64,000 nt of DNA from Korobacter sp036501185 (lineage in GTDB: Bacteria; Acidobacteriota; Terriglobia; Terriglobales; Acidobacteriaceae): NCBI GenBank assembly GCA_036501185.1, contig DASYAU010000149.1, positions 1 to 64,000 on the forward strand. The letters run 5' to 3'. The position numbers were made by a program, and so were the translations under genes. Numbering within the stretch: position 1 is the stretch's first letter; each line of letters begins with the position of its first letter. The notes below the pieces were generated by a model. That model searched no databases. It was not told the DNA's origin and worked only from the letters and a program-made list of their open reading frames with translations. Positions 6,557 through 15,262 of this stretch are shown here, in pieces.

Positions 6557-8530
6557 ATGCCAGAGCCACTGCGGATTGCCGTAGATACGGGCGGAACCTT
6601 TACCGACTGCGTTTGGGTTGAGCGCGGTGAGCTGCGCATGGTGAAGGTCTTCTCGACCCCCAGCGATCCCAGCCACGCGATCGCGTCCGCCCTCGCTAAG
6701 ATCGGCCATCGCGGCCCGGTGCTGCTCTTGCACGGAACCACCGTCGGCACGAACGCGCTGCTCGAGCGCAAGGGCGCGCGCGTGGCCTTTGTCACTACCG
6801 AAGGCTTCGAGGACACGATCGAGATCGGCCGGCAGAACCGTCCGCGGCTTTACGACCTCCACGTCCAGCGCACGCCGCCGCTGGTGCCGGCAAACCTCCG
6901 TTTCGGCGTCCCCGAGCGGGTCAGGCCGGATGGCGCCATCCTGAAACCGCTCTCCGACGAAGATCTTCAAAAGCTGCGCATCGAAATCGCAGAATCGGCT
7001 CCCGAGTCGATCGCGCTTTCTCTTCTATTCTCCTTCGCAAATTCCGTGCACGAACGCAAAGTCGCCGATGAATTGGCGACGATGAGAATCCCCATCTCCA
7101 TCTCGCACCAGGTCCTTCCCGAGTTTCGCGAATACGAGCGCGCCAGCACGGTCGTGGTGAATGCGTACCTGCAGCCGCTGATGTCGCGCTACCTCGAAGA
7201 ACTGCGGCGTCGTGTGTGCGGCGCGGACGAGCGCTCGCGGGTCTTCGTGATGCAGAGCAGCGGCGGAATCGCGGCCCTCGAAGTCGCGTCGCGTGAGCCG
7301 GTGCGAACCGTGCTCAGCGGTCCCGCTGGCGGAGTCGTCGGCTGCGCCGCGATGGCGCGTGAGAGCGGCTTTGAGCGCATCATTGGCTTCGATATGGGCG
7401 GAACTTCCACCGACGTCTGCCTTGTCGATGGCGCGATCCACACCAGCAGCGAAGCCGAAGTCGCCGGCTATCCCGTGCGCGTCCCAATGCTCGACATCCA
7501 TACGGTTGGCGCTGGAGGAGGCTCAATCGCCCGTTTCGACGCCGCCGGAGCGCTGCGTGTCGGCCCGGAATCCGCAGGCGCCGATCCAGGTCCAATCTGC
7601 TACGGGAAGGGAACAGAGCCCACGGTCACGGATGCGAACCTGCTGCTCGGACGCTTGCGCGCCGAGCGCTTCCTCGGCGGCGAGTTCACGCTGGATGTAG
7701 AGCGCACCCAGCGCATGGTCAGCGAATGGCTGAAGCGGCAGCACTCCACGCTCTCGGTCGAAGGGTTCGCCGAAGGCGTGGTGAAGGTCATAAACGCCAA
7801 CATGGAGCGCGCGCTGCGCGTGGTGTCGGTCGAACGCGGCTACGATCCGCGCGATTTCGCCCTCGTGGCGTTCGGTGGCGCGGGAGCGCTGCACGCGTGC
7901 GAGCTGGCTGAGTCGCTGTGCATCCCGACCGTTATCGTGCCCGCACTCCCCGGAGCTCTTTCGGCACTTGGGATACTCGTAAGCGATGTGGTGAAGGACC
8001 TTTCGCGCACCGTCGGGTGGAGCGTGATCGGGAAGCTGCCGACCACGAAGATTGAGGCCGAGTTCCGCACCCTTGAGCGCCGCGCGCGCGGGGAGTTCGC
8101 CGCTGAGAGCTGGAGCGGGAAGCCGCAGTTCGTTCGCAGCCTTGATCTCCGCTATCGCGGCCAGGGCTTCGAGCTGAGTATCCCGTACTCGCCCCGAACC
8201 CTGCCGGAGTTCCACGCTGAGCACCAGCGCCGCTACGGCTACTCGCATCCCGAGCGGGAGATCGAGATCGTCACCCTGCGGCTCCGCGCCACCATCGCCT
8301 CGCCGCGGGTGAAACTCCGTGTTCGTGGCGAGAAGGCTGGCGAGATCGCGCGCGGGAAAGTGATCGTCGACGGCAAGAGCGTTGCCTGCGCAGTGAAGGA
8401 TCGCAGCGCGGTGAAACCCTTCCGCGGTCCAGCCGTCGTCACCGAGTATAGTGCGACAACCTTCGTGGCTCCGCGATGGCGCGGGAGCGTGGACCGAGCA
8501 GGGAACCTGGTGCTGCGGAGGAAGCAGTAG
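6557..8530 (+). CDS. Hydantoinase/oxoprolinase family protein (HyuA-type, N-methylhydantoinase A subunit)
   Basis: 657 residues, usual for HyuA. The N-terminal Hydant_A_N domain begins with VDTGGTFTDCV (about residues 9-19), the actin-like phosphate-binding loop. The central hydantoinase_A domain has GFDMGGTSTDVCLVDG near residue 275 and HTVGAGGGSIA near 315. A second ATPase motif, AFGGAGALHACELAE, is near 435. The family cleaves cyclic amides (hydantoins, 5-oxoproline) with ATP, normally together with a HyuB partner. No hyuB is adjacent: the next gene is a convergent peptidase. The exact substrate cannot be stated. No clear Shine-Dalgarno precedes the ATG. Confidence 0.88.
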   Translation: MPEPLRIAVDTGGTFTDCVWVERGELRMVKVFSTPSDPSHAIASALAKIGHRGPVLLLHGTTVGTNALLERKGARVAFVTTEGFEDTIEIGRQNRPRLYDLHVQRTPPLVPANLRFGVPERVRPDGAILKPLSDEDLQKLRIEIAESAPESIALSLLFSFANSVHERKVADELATMRIPISISHQVLPEFREYERASTVVVNAYLQPLMSRYLEELRRRVCGADERSRVFVMQSSGGIAALEVASREPVRTVLSGPAGGVVGCAAMARESGFERIIGFDMGGTSTDVCLVDGAIHTSSEAEVAGYPVRVPMLDIHTVGAGGGSIARFDAAGALRVGPESAGADPGPICYGKGTEPTVTDANLLLGRLRAERFLGGEFTLDVERTQRMVSEWLKRQHSTLSVEGFAEGVVKVINANMERALRVVSVERGYDPRDFALVAFGGAGALHACELAESLCIPTVIVPALPGALSALGILVSDVVKDLSRTVGWSVIGKLPTTKIEAEFRTLERRARGEFAAESWSGKPQFVRSLDLRYRGQGFELSIPYSPRTLPEFHAEHQRRYGYSHPEREIEIVTLRLRATIASPRVKLRVRGEKAGEIARGKVIVDGKSVACAVKDRSAVKPFRGPAVVTEYSATTFVAPRWRGSVDRAGNLVLRRKQ

Positions 8531-8623
8531 CGCCCCGCGTGCGCTTTAAAGCCGCGGGATGACTACTTGGACCTCTCCGCGCCGCGGCATATTCGCGAGA
8601 AGTCACTTTTTAGAGTCCGCACG

Positions 8624-8666
8624 AAAAACCCCGCCTTGTCTCCAAAAACAGGAGAAAAGGACGGGG
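8624..8666 (-). terminator. Rho-independent terminator of the M28 peptidase gene
   Basis: Read on the minus strand, ccccgtccttttctcc pairs imperfectly with ggagacaaggcgggg and is followed by TTTTT. It lies 35 bases past the peptidase stop codon. Confidence 0.65.
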
Positions 8667-8700
8667 CATCCAATGCATAGTTTCAGTCTTTCTAAACTTC

Positions 8701-10479
8701 TTACTTCGGCTCGGGATTCGCCTTCTTTTCCATCTCCTCAGCAGCGGCCTGCGCGCCCGGCATCACGTTCTTGAGGGGCGCTTTGCCTTGTTCCTCGAGC
8801 TCGGGATGCGGAAGTGGCTTGCGGGGCAACATCTGGTCGCGCATGGCGGTGTTGTAGACGAAGATCGCTTCCACCGTCGCCGCCTGCGCGAGATCGTTCG
8901 GTTGGAGCCGCTCGTAGACGTCTTCGTTAGAGTGATGCGTGCGGGAGCCGTAGTCGAGCGGGTCCTGGATGAACTGGAACCCCGGAATACCGACGGAGTC
9001 GAAGGCCTCATGGTCGGTGCCGCCGGTGTTGCGGATGGTGATGGCGGTAACGTCGAGGTCGGCGAGCGGGGCGATCCACTGGCGAAAGACGTTGGCGATT
9101 CCGGCGTTCTCCTGCAGGTAGATGCCGCGGATCTTGCCGCTCCCGTTGTCCACGTTGAAGTAGCCGGAGATCTTCGCTTGCTCGGGCTTGATGACTACCG
9201 GGCCGCCGGGCTTGCGGACGAACTCAGGCAATGCGAGTTGATCGGGGGCGGTAGATGTCGGCGCATACCCGAAGTGTTGTTTCACGTAGCCGTAGGAGCC
9301 GAACTCGCCTTCTTCTTCGCCGGTCCAGAGAGCGACGCGGATGGTGCGGCGTGGCTTAACGTGCAACGAATTGAGGATCCGCATGACTTCCATCGCAACG
9401 ATCGTGCCGGCTCCGTTATCAGTGGCGCCGGTGCCGGAAGCCCAGGAATCAAGGTGGCCGCCGACCATCACAACCTGGTCCTTGAGTGCGGGATCGGTGC
9501 CGGGGATCTCGGCGACAGTGTCGAAGCCATGCTCGTGGTCGCCAGTGAATTCCGTCTCCACATCCATCTCGATGGTGACGGGGACGTTGGCCTTGAGCAG
9601 GCGATAAACGCGGCCGTAGCTTTCGACGGCGGAGACGACGATGGGAACGGGTTCCGCGTGTTCACGTTGATAAGTGAACCAACCCATGCCGGAGCCGCCG
9701 TCGTCGAAGATGGTTCCGCCGGAGCCACCGCCGTCGCGGCCATCACGGCTCGGGACGACGATTGCGGCGGCATGCTCGTCCCCGAAAAATTTGCCGGCTT
9801 TCTCGCGGAATGCCAGCAGCTGGATGAAGTGTTGCAGGAAGTCCTGCTGTTCGCCGACGTGGACCGGAAACTCTTCGATTTTCTTTAAGTCAGCGTCGTC
9901 GTCACGTTTACTAAGAGGTTTGTCGACAGGCGGCACATCGCGCATCGGGCCAAAAAAGACAATCTTGCCGGCGAGTTTGCCCTTGTACTTCTCGAGGCCT
10001 TTCTCGTCAGTCGCGTCGACCCAAACCGCCTGGCCACTCACCGGCCCGTGGGTTGCCGGAGACCAGGGAAGAGCTTGCGCGATGAAGACCGCGGTATCAG
10101 GCGCCGACATTCGGACCCAGGTGTTGAGCTGCCGCCATCCCATGCCGAACTCGCCCCAGTCTTCCAGGTGCGCATTGCTGCAGCCCATGGCGGTGAACTG
10201 GTCACGCGTCCATTCGTTGGCGCGCTTTAGGTTCGGCGAGCCCGTGAGACGCGGCCCGATGCCGTCCATGAGACCGGAGGCGTACTCCATAATGTGCGAA
10301 TGGTTGAGGCCTTCGTCTCGGATCAGTTGGTACATGTTTAGGTCGAGGTTTTCTCGGGCAGGCTGGACGTCAGCGGGAGGTGTGGCAGGTTTTGTTGCTT
10401 GATTCTTTTGCGCTGTGAGTGGGATGGAAAAACCCAGCAGCAGAAATAGAGCGGCAGAGACAGATTTCCGCAGATGCAT
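8701..10479 (-). CDS. Secreted M28-family zinc aminopeptidase
   Basis: 592 residues with a signal peptide (MHLRKS then a hydrophobic run to about residue 23, LTAQ). A PA-type insert precedes the catalytic domain. The di-zinc ligands are visible: His342 and Asp344 in GGHLDSW, Asp354 in TDNGAG, Glu388/Glu389 in TGEEEG, a late Asp in GGTDHEAF and a His in SRTHHSNED. The layout matches carboxypeptidase-Q/plasma glutamate carboxypeptidase-like members, which trim peptides outside the cytoplasm. The C-terminus is a Glu/Lys/Pro-rich tail. It is a single gene with its own terminator, convergent with the HyuA-like gene. Confidence 0.93.
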   Translation of the reverse strand: MHLRKSVSAALFLLLGFSIPLTAQKNQATKPATPPADVQPARENLDLNMYQLIRDEGLNHSHIMEYASGLMDGIGPRLTGSPNLKRANEWTRDQFTAMGCSNAHLEDWGEFGMGWRQLNTWVRMSAPDTAVFIAQALPWSPATHGPVSGQAVWVDATDEKGLEKYKGKLAGKIVFFGPMRDVPPVDKPLSKRDDDADLKKIEEFPVHVGEQQDFLQHFIQLLAFREKAGKFFGDEHAAAIVVPSRDGRDGGGSGGTIFDDGGSGMGWFTYQREHAEPVPIVVSAVESYGRVYRLLKANVPVTIEMDVETEFTGDHEHGFDTVAEIPGTDPALKDQVVMVGGHLDSWASGTGATDNGAGTIVAMEVMRILNSLHVKPRRTIRVALWTGEEEGEFGSYGYVKQHFGYAPTSTAPDQLALPEFVRKPGGPVVIKPEQAKISGYFNVDNGSGKIRGIYLQENAGIANVFRQWIAPLADLDVTAITIRNTGGTDHEAFDSVGIPGFQFIQDPLDYGSRTHHSNEDVYERLQPNDLAQAATVEAIFVYNTAMRDQMLPRKPLPHPELEEQGKAPLKNVMPGAQAAAEEMEKKANPEPK

Positions 10480-10592
10480 CGGCGATTACCCCTTCTGAAA
10501 GACAGGGCAGAGTAGCAGAAACTGCCCGGGGCACCAAAGTCAGGCGGCAAGTAGCGAGACGAATGGCGAGCTCGCCCTCTGTAAAGAAGCAA

Positions 10593-10620
10593 TAAAAAAG
10601 CGCCCCAAAAGGGCGCTCTC
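10593..10620 (-). terminator. Rho-independent terminator of csbD-like gene
   Basis: On the minus strand, gagcgccc and gggcgctt flank a short T-rich loop, followed by TTTTTTA. It lies 18 bases after the csbD-like stop codon. Confidence 0.8.
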
Positions 10621-10637
10621 AATCTCGCTACTGCGAA

Positions 10638-10880
10638 CTACGCGACGTCGTCGCGGCGGTTCTCGACGCGTTCTTCGTGTTCAATTTCTTTCTCACGTGC
10701 CTGTTCCTTGCCGGCGCGGAGCTCGTCCTTCGCTTTACCGAAAGTGTTCTGGACTTTGCCTTTGATCTGCTGGCCCATGCCCTCGGCCTGGGTTTCGCGG
10801 TCCTTCGTCATCTCGCCGAGCTTTTCTTTGGCTTTGCCGGCCATTTCGTCCATCTTGCCTTTAATACGATCGTTATCCAT
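10638..10880 (-). CDS. CsbD-like stress protein
   Basis: 80 residues from ATG 10880 (MDNDRIKGKMDE). That start has GGAGG a few bases upstream; an in-frame ATG eight codons earlier does not. Two copies of the CsbD pattern (GKMDEMAGKAKEKLGEMTKD and GKVQNTFGKAKDELR) are followed by a charged Glu/Arg-rich tail. CsbD proteins are hydrophilic and usually induced by general stress; the biochemical role is unknown. It is followed by a strong terminator. An Lmo0937-type membrane peptide lies 76 bases upstream on the same strand, a pairing typical of stress loci. Confidence 0.92.
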   Translation of the reverse strand: MDNDRIKGKMDEMAGKAKEKLGEMTKDRETQAEGMGQQIKGKVQNTFGKAKDELRAGKEQAREKEIEHEERVENRRDDVA

Positions 10881-10956
10881 GTGTTTCCTCCCTTTGCAGT
10901 GCACAGGAAGGCCGGATGGCCTCTCTGTCGAGTGAATCGAAATTTACGTTGTCGTG

Positions 10957-11109
10957 TTAGACCGCGGATCGGCGGCCGCTAATCAGCTGGAAGACCAACG
11001 CGATGATGGCCAGTACCAGCAGAATGTGAATGAATCCGCCCAGCGTGTAGCTGCTAACAACGCCAAGCAGCCAAAGCACTAACAGAACTACAAAAAGTGT
11101 CCAAAGCAT
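10957..11109 (-). CDS. Lmo0937-type 50-aa membrane peptide
   Basis: ATG at 11109 opens 50 codons ending in TAA at 10957. The product starts MLWTLFVVLLVLWLLG and has two hydrophobic helices with a Gly-Gly-Phe-Ile-His turn between them, then a basic tail (SGRRSAV). This matches the Lmo0937 family of very short membrane proteins that often sit near CsbD. GTGAGGAAAA precedes the ATG. It likely shares a transcript with csbD downstream. Function is unknown. Confidence 0.85.
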   Translation of the reverse strand: MLWTLFVVLLVLWLLGVVSSYTLGGFIHILLVLAIIALVFQLISGRRSAV

Positions 11110-11447
11110 TTTTTCCTCACCCTCGCTGACTAAAGTTGCGCCATTTCCTTCCGAGTAAACAGCGCTTCTCGATTCTGAAGTTATTGGAAGGTGCCTGGTG
11201 GGTTAAGGTTGGCGGGAATCCAGCGGGAACTTGCGTTTGTGGGTTTATTTTTTAGTTACTTAGATGCAACCAATCAAAAAGGCGAGATTGACAAACCTTA
11301 ACCCCCCTTTCACTGCAAACGACACCGCGGAAATCCAGGGATTCGAAAATTGATTCAAGACGCCGCCTCCGGCTTCGGTCCTGGGTTTGCCCAGTGCCGC
11401 TACGTACCCTGTGGCTGAGCGGTTGGTTTTAGTATGCTGGCGAGACG
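11110..11447. other. 338-bp intergenic region with an 11-bp inverted repeat
   Basis: This separates the divergent Lmo0937-type gene and pheA. gggttaaggtt (11200-11210) and aaccttaaccc (11294-11304) are perfect reverse complements 83 bases apart, flanking an AT-rich core (tttattttttagttacttag). TATGCT at 11433-11438, just before the pheA ATG, could be a -10 element but lacks a good -35. No coding sequence is credible here. Confidence 0.5.
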
Positions 11448-12272
11448 ATGAAGATCGCGGTCCAGGGTGAGCTTGGCTCATTCAGTCATGAGGCCTGCCG
11501 AAAGAATTTTCCGCGCGCCAAGGTGGTGCCCTGCGCAGTGTCGAGCGAGGTATTCGCCGAGCTAAGCGCAGGCCGCGTCGACGCAGCGCTTATCCCGATT
11601 GAGAACACCCTCGCGGGGCCGGTGGTGGTGCATTACGATCTCCTGCTTGAGCATTCGTTCCATGTGAATGCGGAGTTCCGGCTGAGGATTGAACACCAGT
11701 TGCTCGCCGTTCCGGGGACGAAGCTGGGCGAAGTGCGCGAGGTGCTGTCGCACCCGGTGGCACTGGATCAATGCCGGAAGTTTTTTGCCAAAAACAAAAA
11801 GCTGCGCGCGGTATCGTTTTATGACACGGCTGGCGCGGCTCGGCACGTGATGGAACAAGGAAAGCCCGAACAGGCGGCGATTGCTTCGCGGGTTGCGGCC
11901 GAGGTGTACGACGCGGAAATTCTGAAGCGCAACCTGGAAGACGATCCGCAGAACTTCACCCGCTTTTTCCTTGTCGAACGCAAGGCACGAGTAACCAAAG
12001 ACGCGGACAAAATTTCGATTGCCGTCGGACTGCCGAACAAACCGGGAATGCTGTTCAAGGCGTTGAGCGTGTTCGCGCTGCGGGAAATCGATTTGTCGAA
12101 AATCGAGTCGCGCCCGGTGCGCGGGCGTCCATGGGAATACGCTTTCTTTCTCGATTTTTTGCAGACGGACAAGCAAGCGGCGGAAAACGCGTTGCACCAT
12201 CTGGAAGAGATCGCGCAGTTCGTCAAGGTCCTGGGACGTTACCGGGCGTTCCGTTCATCGGAAACCCGCTGA
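11448..12272 (+). CDS. pheA: Prephenate dehydratase
   Basis: 274 residues with the two-lobed periplasmic-binding-like catalytic domain and a C-terminal ACT domain. It converts prephenate to phenylpyruvate in phenylalanine synthesis. The N-terminus MKIAVQGELGSFSHEA is typical. The catalytic Thr-Arg-Phe motif is NFTRFF (Thr171). The ACT domain runs from about residue 188, with NKPGMLFKAL and the Phe-binding ESRP motif at 220-223, so feedback inhibition by phenylalanine is likely. It lacks a chorismate mutase domain. It appears monocistronic, with lon about 330 bases downstream. Confidence 0.95.
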   Translation: MKIAVQGELGSFSHEACRKNFPRAKVVPCAVSSEVFAELSAGRVDAALIPIENTLAGPVVVHYDLLLEHSFHVNAEFRLRIEHQLLAVPGTKLGEVREVLSHPVALDQCRKFFAKNKKLRAVSFYDTAGAARHVMEQGKPEQAAIASRVAAEVYDAEILKRNLEDDPQNFTRFFLVERKARVTKDADKISIAVGLPNKPGMLFKALSVFALREIDLSKIESRPVRGRPWEYAFFLDFLQTDKQAAENALHHLEEIAQFVKVLGRYRAFRSSETR

Positions 12273-12415
12273 CAGCCGTTGGTCCAATCGCCGCGGAAAT
12301 CTAGCAAGCAATGGCCACCGGCCAGCAGGCGGAAGGAGCCTGATTTCCCGCCCCGCGGTCGGCCCGTCTAATTTCTAAACATTCTTGTTTCGTATGCCGA
12401 TGCATCCAGTACAAT

Positions 12416-12512
12416 CCTCCCGCCTTGCGGGTAGGGCTTCGGGGCGATATCTAGCCGCCGGGGCACCGCAAATGGGAGGGGGAAGAACGCCTCCTGCCGG
12501 GCCCGGTTCTTT
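12416..12512 (+). ncRNA. Structured RNA candidate upstream of lon
   Basis: A nested fold is visible: cctccc (12416-12421) with gggagg (12474-12479), ttgcgg (12425-12430) with ccgcaa (12466-12471), and an inner gcttcgg/ccggggc-type stem closed by ggcg/cgcc around a nine-base loop. A second hairpin, aagaac (12483-12488) with gttctt (12506-12511), ends in TTTG. TTGTTT (12385) and TACAAT (12410-12415) with a 19-base gap could be a promoter, but it would start transcription inside the outer stem. It could be the lon leader or a small RNA. It does not look like SRP or 6S RNA to me. Confidence 0.35.
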
Positions 12513-12575
12513 GTAAGATGCTGATTCAGTGATTCTTAGTGCCACTGCATCTTTTTGAGCGGTGGTTCATCTAAA

Positions 12576-12596
12576 CTTGAGCATAAGTGACTCAAG
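12576..12596 (+). promoter_or_regulatory. HAIR-type HspR operator overlapping the lon ribosome-binding site
   Basis: CTTGAGC at 12576-12582, a seven-base spacer, then ACTCAAG at 12590-12596. The HspR consensus is CTTGAGT, N7, ACTCAAG, so this is a match with a single deviation. The right arm runs into the AAGGAG Shine-Dalgarno eight bases before the lon ATG at 12604. HspR-controlled lon is established in Streptomyces, which makes the placement meaningful. No hspR gene lies in this window. Confidence 0.8.
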
Positions 12597-12603
12597 GAGC
12601 AAT

Positions 12604-15048
12604 ATGGCGAACGAAGCTCGTAGTTTAGAGCCAAACGATCCAGAGTTTCGTGACGACTCCGCGGAGGCTAGAACCTTGCCCCTGCTGCCCGTTCGCGACA
12701 CAGTTTTATTTCCCCATGCCGTGCTGCCGCTGACCGTAGGTCGCGAAAGCTCGGTGCAGTTGATCAATTCCCTTGGCGAAGACAAAACGATTGTGGTGGT
12801 GGCCCAGCGCGAGGCGCGCGTGGATGCTCCCCAGCCTTCGGACCTATATTCGATCGGCTCGCTCGCGGTCGTGCACAAAGTGGTGAAGATGCCGAACCAG
12901 AGCCTCTTCGTGTTTGCGGAAGGCTTGGAGCGGGTTCGCGTGACCGAGTACACCCAGCTGCAACCCTTCATGCGTGCCACGGTAGAGACCGTTCCCGAGG
13001 CGTTCCCGCCGAAGAGTTCGGAGATCGAAGCGCTGCAACGGAACGTGCTGACGCTGTTCCAGCAGATCGTGACCGGTTCGCCGACGCTGAGCGATGAGCT
13101 TTCGACCGTGGCGATGAACATTGAAGAGCCGGGACGCCTGGTGGATTTCGTAGCGTCCTCGTTGCCGTCGCTCTCGACGAAGGACAAGCAGGAGATCCTG
13201 GAAACCCCGGATGTGCAGATCCGGTTGGACAAGATCAACCAGCACCTCGCAAAAGAATTAGAGGTTCAGCAACTTCGCAACAAGATTCAGAGCGAAGTGC
13301 AGGACCGCGTGCAACAGACGCAGCGCGAGTATTACCTTCGCGAGCAATTGAAAGCCATCCAGAAAGAACTGGGCGAGCAGGACGACAGTACGCGCGACGC
13401 GGATGAGCTTCGTGAAAAAGTCGAACAGGCCGGCATGCCCGACGATGTGAAGAAAGAAGCCTTGAAAGAGCTTGGGCGGCTGGCTCGCATGTCGCCCATG
13501 GCAGCCGACTACTCGGTGACCCGCAATTACATCGAGTGGCTGGCGGTGCTGCCGTGGCAGAAGTCTTCCGGAGCAGGGGAGATCGATATTCCGAAGGCGA
13601 AGGACATCCTCGACGAAGATCACTACGACCTTCAAAAGGTGAAAGATCGCATCCTGGATTACCTCTCGGTGCGGCGCTTAAAGCCGAATATGAAGGGGCC
13701 GATCCTGTGCTTCAGCGGACCTCCGGGCGTGGGCAAGACCTCGCTGGGCAAGTCGATTGCCAGGGCGCTGGGACGCAAGTTCGTGCGCATTTCGCTTGGC
13801 GGCGTGCACGATGAAGCTGAAGTCCGCGGACATCGCCGGACTTACATCGGCGCATTGCCGGGACAGATCATGCAGGGAATTCGCCGTGCCGAGACGAACG
13901 ATCCAGTCTTCATGCTCGACGAAATTGATAAGGTCGGGCGCGACTTCCGCGGCGATCCATCCGCGGCATTGCTCGAGGCGCTGGATCCGGAGCAGAACAA
14001 TTCGTTCCGCGACAACTACCTCGACGTGCCCTTCGACCTCAGCAAGGTGTTGTTCATTACCACGGCGAACCAATTGGATCCGATCCCCGAACCTTTGCGC
14101 GACCGTATGGAGATTATCGATCTCCAGGGATACAGCGAAGAGGAGAAGGTCCACATTGCATTCCGCTATCTCATTCCGCGACAGGAAGACGAGAACGGGA
14201 TCGATAAGGAGCAGATCGAGTTCAGCGAAGAATCGGTGCGACGCATCATCCGCCACTACACGCGCGAAGCGGGCGTTCGTAACCTCGAACGCAATATCGG
14301 CACCGTGTGCCGCAAGTTCGCCCGGCGGATTGCGGAAGGGAAGAAAGACAAGTTGGTGGTGACGTCGCAGGTCATCACCGAAATGCTGGGTGGCGAGAAG
14401 GTCCGCGTGGACACGGAAATCGCGGAACGCACCAAGCGCGCTGGTGTGGTCGTTGGACTCGCGTGGACGCCAGCGGGCGGCGACATCCTCTTCGTGGAAG
14501 CCAGCTCTATGAAAGGCAAGGGCGGCTTCACGATGACCGGCCAACTGGGTGACGTCATGCGTGAATCGATGCAGGCGGCGTTGAGCTGGGTGAAGTCGAA
14601 TGCTGCGAAGCTTGGCATCAGCGACGACTTTTTCGAGAAGCACGACATCCACATCCACGTACCGGCGGGTGCTATCCCGAAAGATGGCCCTTCGGCAGGC
14701 GTGACCATGGTGACAGCGTTAGTTTCGCTGCTGACTGACAAACCACTGCGTCCGCTGACAGCCATGACCGGCGAGATCACGCTAAGCGGCAACGTACTGC
14801 CGATTGGCGGCGTGAAAGAGAAGACGCTCGCGGCCAAGCGCGCTGGTGTGAAGGACATCATCTTGCCTGCAGAAAACAAGATGAACATGGACGAAGACCT
14901 CACTCCGGAGCAGTTGCAGGGGATCTCGGTGCACTACGTCAAGACAATCGACGAAGTGCTGGAGATCGCGCTGCCATCCAATCGAGCGGAACAAACGCAG
15001 GATGCGGTAACCCGTGCGGAAGTGCTGCACGAGGCGCCAGCCATCTAA
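12604..15048 (+). CDS. lon: ATP-dependent protease Lon (LonA)
   Basis: 814 residues, the normal LonA length. The N-terminal LON substrate domain starts LPLLPVRDTVLFPHAVLPL. The AAA+ module has Walker A GPPGVGKTS (about 372-380) and Walker B VFMLDEIDK (about 435-443). The protease domain has catalytic Ser697 in KDGPSAGVT and Lys740 in GGVKEKTLAA. It degrades misfolded and regulatory proteins in the cytoplasm. Start ATG 12604 is chosen over upstream codons because it follows CAAGGAGCAAT. A HAIR operator overlaps that site, implying heat-shock control, and a strong terminator follows. Confidence 0.97.
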   Translation: MANEARSLEPNDPEFRDDSAEARTLPLLPVRDTVLFPHAVLPLTVGRESSVQLINSLGEDKTIVVVAQREARVDAPQPSDLYSIGSLAVVHKVVKMPNQSLFVFAEGLERVRVTEYTQLQPFMRATVETVPEAFPPKSSEIEALQRNVLTLFQQIVTGSPTLSDELSTVAMNIEEPGRLVDFVASSLPSLSTKDKQEILETPDVQIRLDKINQHLAKELEVQQLRNKIQSEVQDRVQQTQREYYLREQLKAIQKELGEQDDSTRDADELREKVEQAGMPDDVKKEALKELGRLARMSPMAADYSVTRNYIEWLAVLPWQKSSGAGEIDIPKAKDILDEDHYDLQKVKDRILDYLSVRRLKPNMKGPILCFSGPPGVGKTSLGKSIARALGRKFVRISLGGVHDEAEVRGHRRTYIGALPGQIMQGIRRAETNDPVFMLDEIDKVGRDFRGDPSAALLEALDPEQNNSFRDNYLDVPFDLSKVLFITTANQLDPIPEPLRDRMEIIDLQGYSEEEKVHIAFRYLIPRQEDENGIDKEQIEFSEESVRRIIRHYTREAGVRNLERNIGTVCRKFARRIAEGKKDKLVVTSQVITEMLGGEKVRVDTEIAERTKRAGVVVGLAWTPAGGDILFVEASSMKGKGGFTMTGQLGDVMRESMQAALSWVKSNAAKLGISDDFFEKHDIHIHVPAGAIPKDGPSAGVTMVTALVSLLTDKPLRPLTAMTGEITLSGNVLPIGGVKEKTLAAKRAGVKDIILPAENKMNMDEDLTPEQLQGISVHYVKTIDEVLEIALPSNRAEQTQDAVTRAEVLHEAPAI

Positions 15049-15069
15049 CCAAGCCGCAGGAAGATTAAT

Positions 15070-15099
15070 GGGCTGCCGAACTGGCAGCCCTTTCCTTTT
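15070..15099 (+). terminator. Rho-independent terminator of lon
   Basis: gggctgcc (15070-15077) pairs with ggcagccc (15083-15090), loop gaact, followed by tttccttttg. It begins 21 bases after the lon stop. Confidence 0.85.
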
Positions 15100-15262
15100 G
15101 ATAAATGTACCGCCAGGGAAGGCCGCATCGAATACCGGCGTGCTTTGTGTTGATCCCTCCTGGGTGCGATTCGTCCCAGCAGGAACCCATACCGCACAGA
15201 CGAGGAGCTATACCGGAACAAATGAGATGGCAGGCGCGTATTTGCAAGTGAGAGATACGTGT

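Noticed and set aside
8788..9888. 366-codon plus-strand frame opposite the M28 peptidase
   Set aside because: Antisense to a gene with complete zinc-binding motifs; the product has shadow-like composition and no family.
12416..12512. SRP RNA or 6S RNA upstream of lon
   Set aside because: The conserved SRP apical loop sequence and the 6S open-bubble arrangement are not present; retained only as an unnamed structured RNA.
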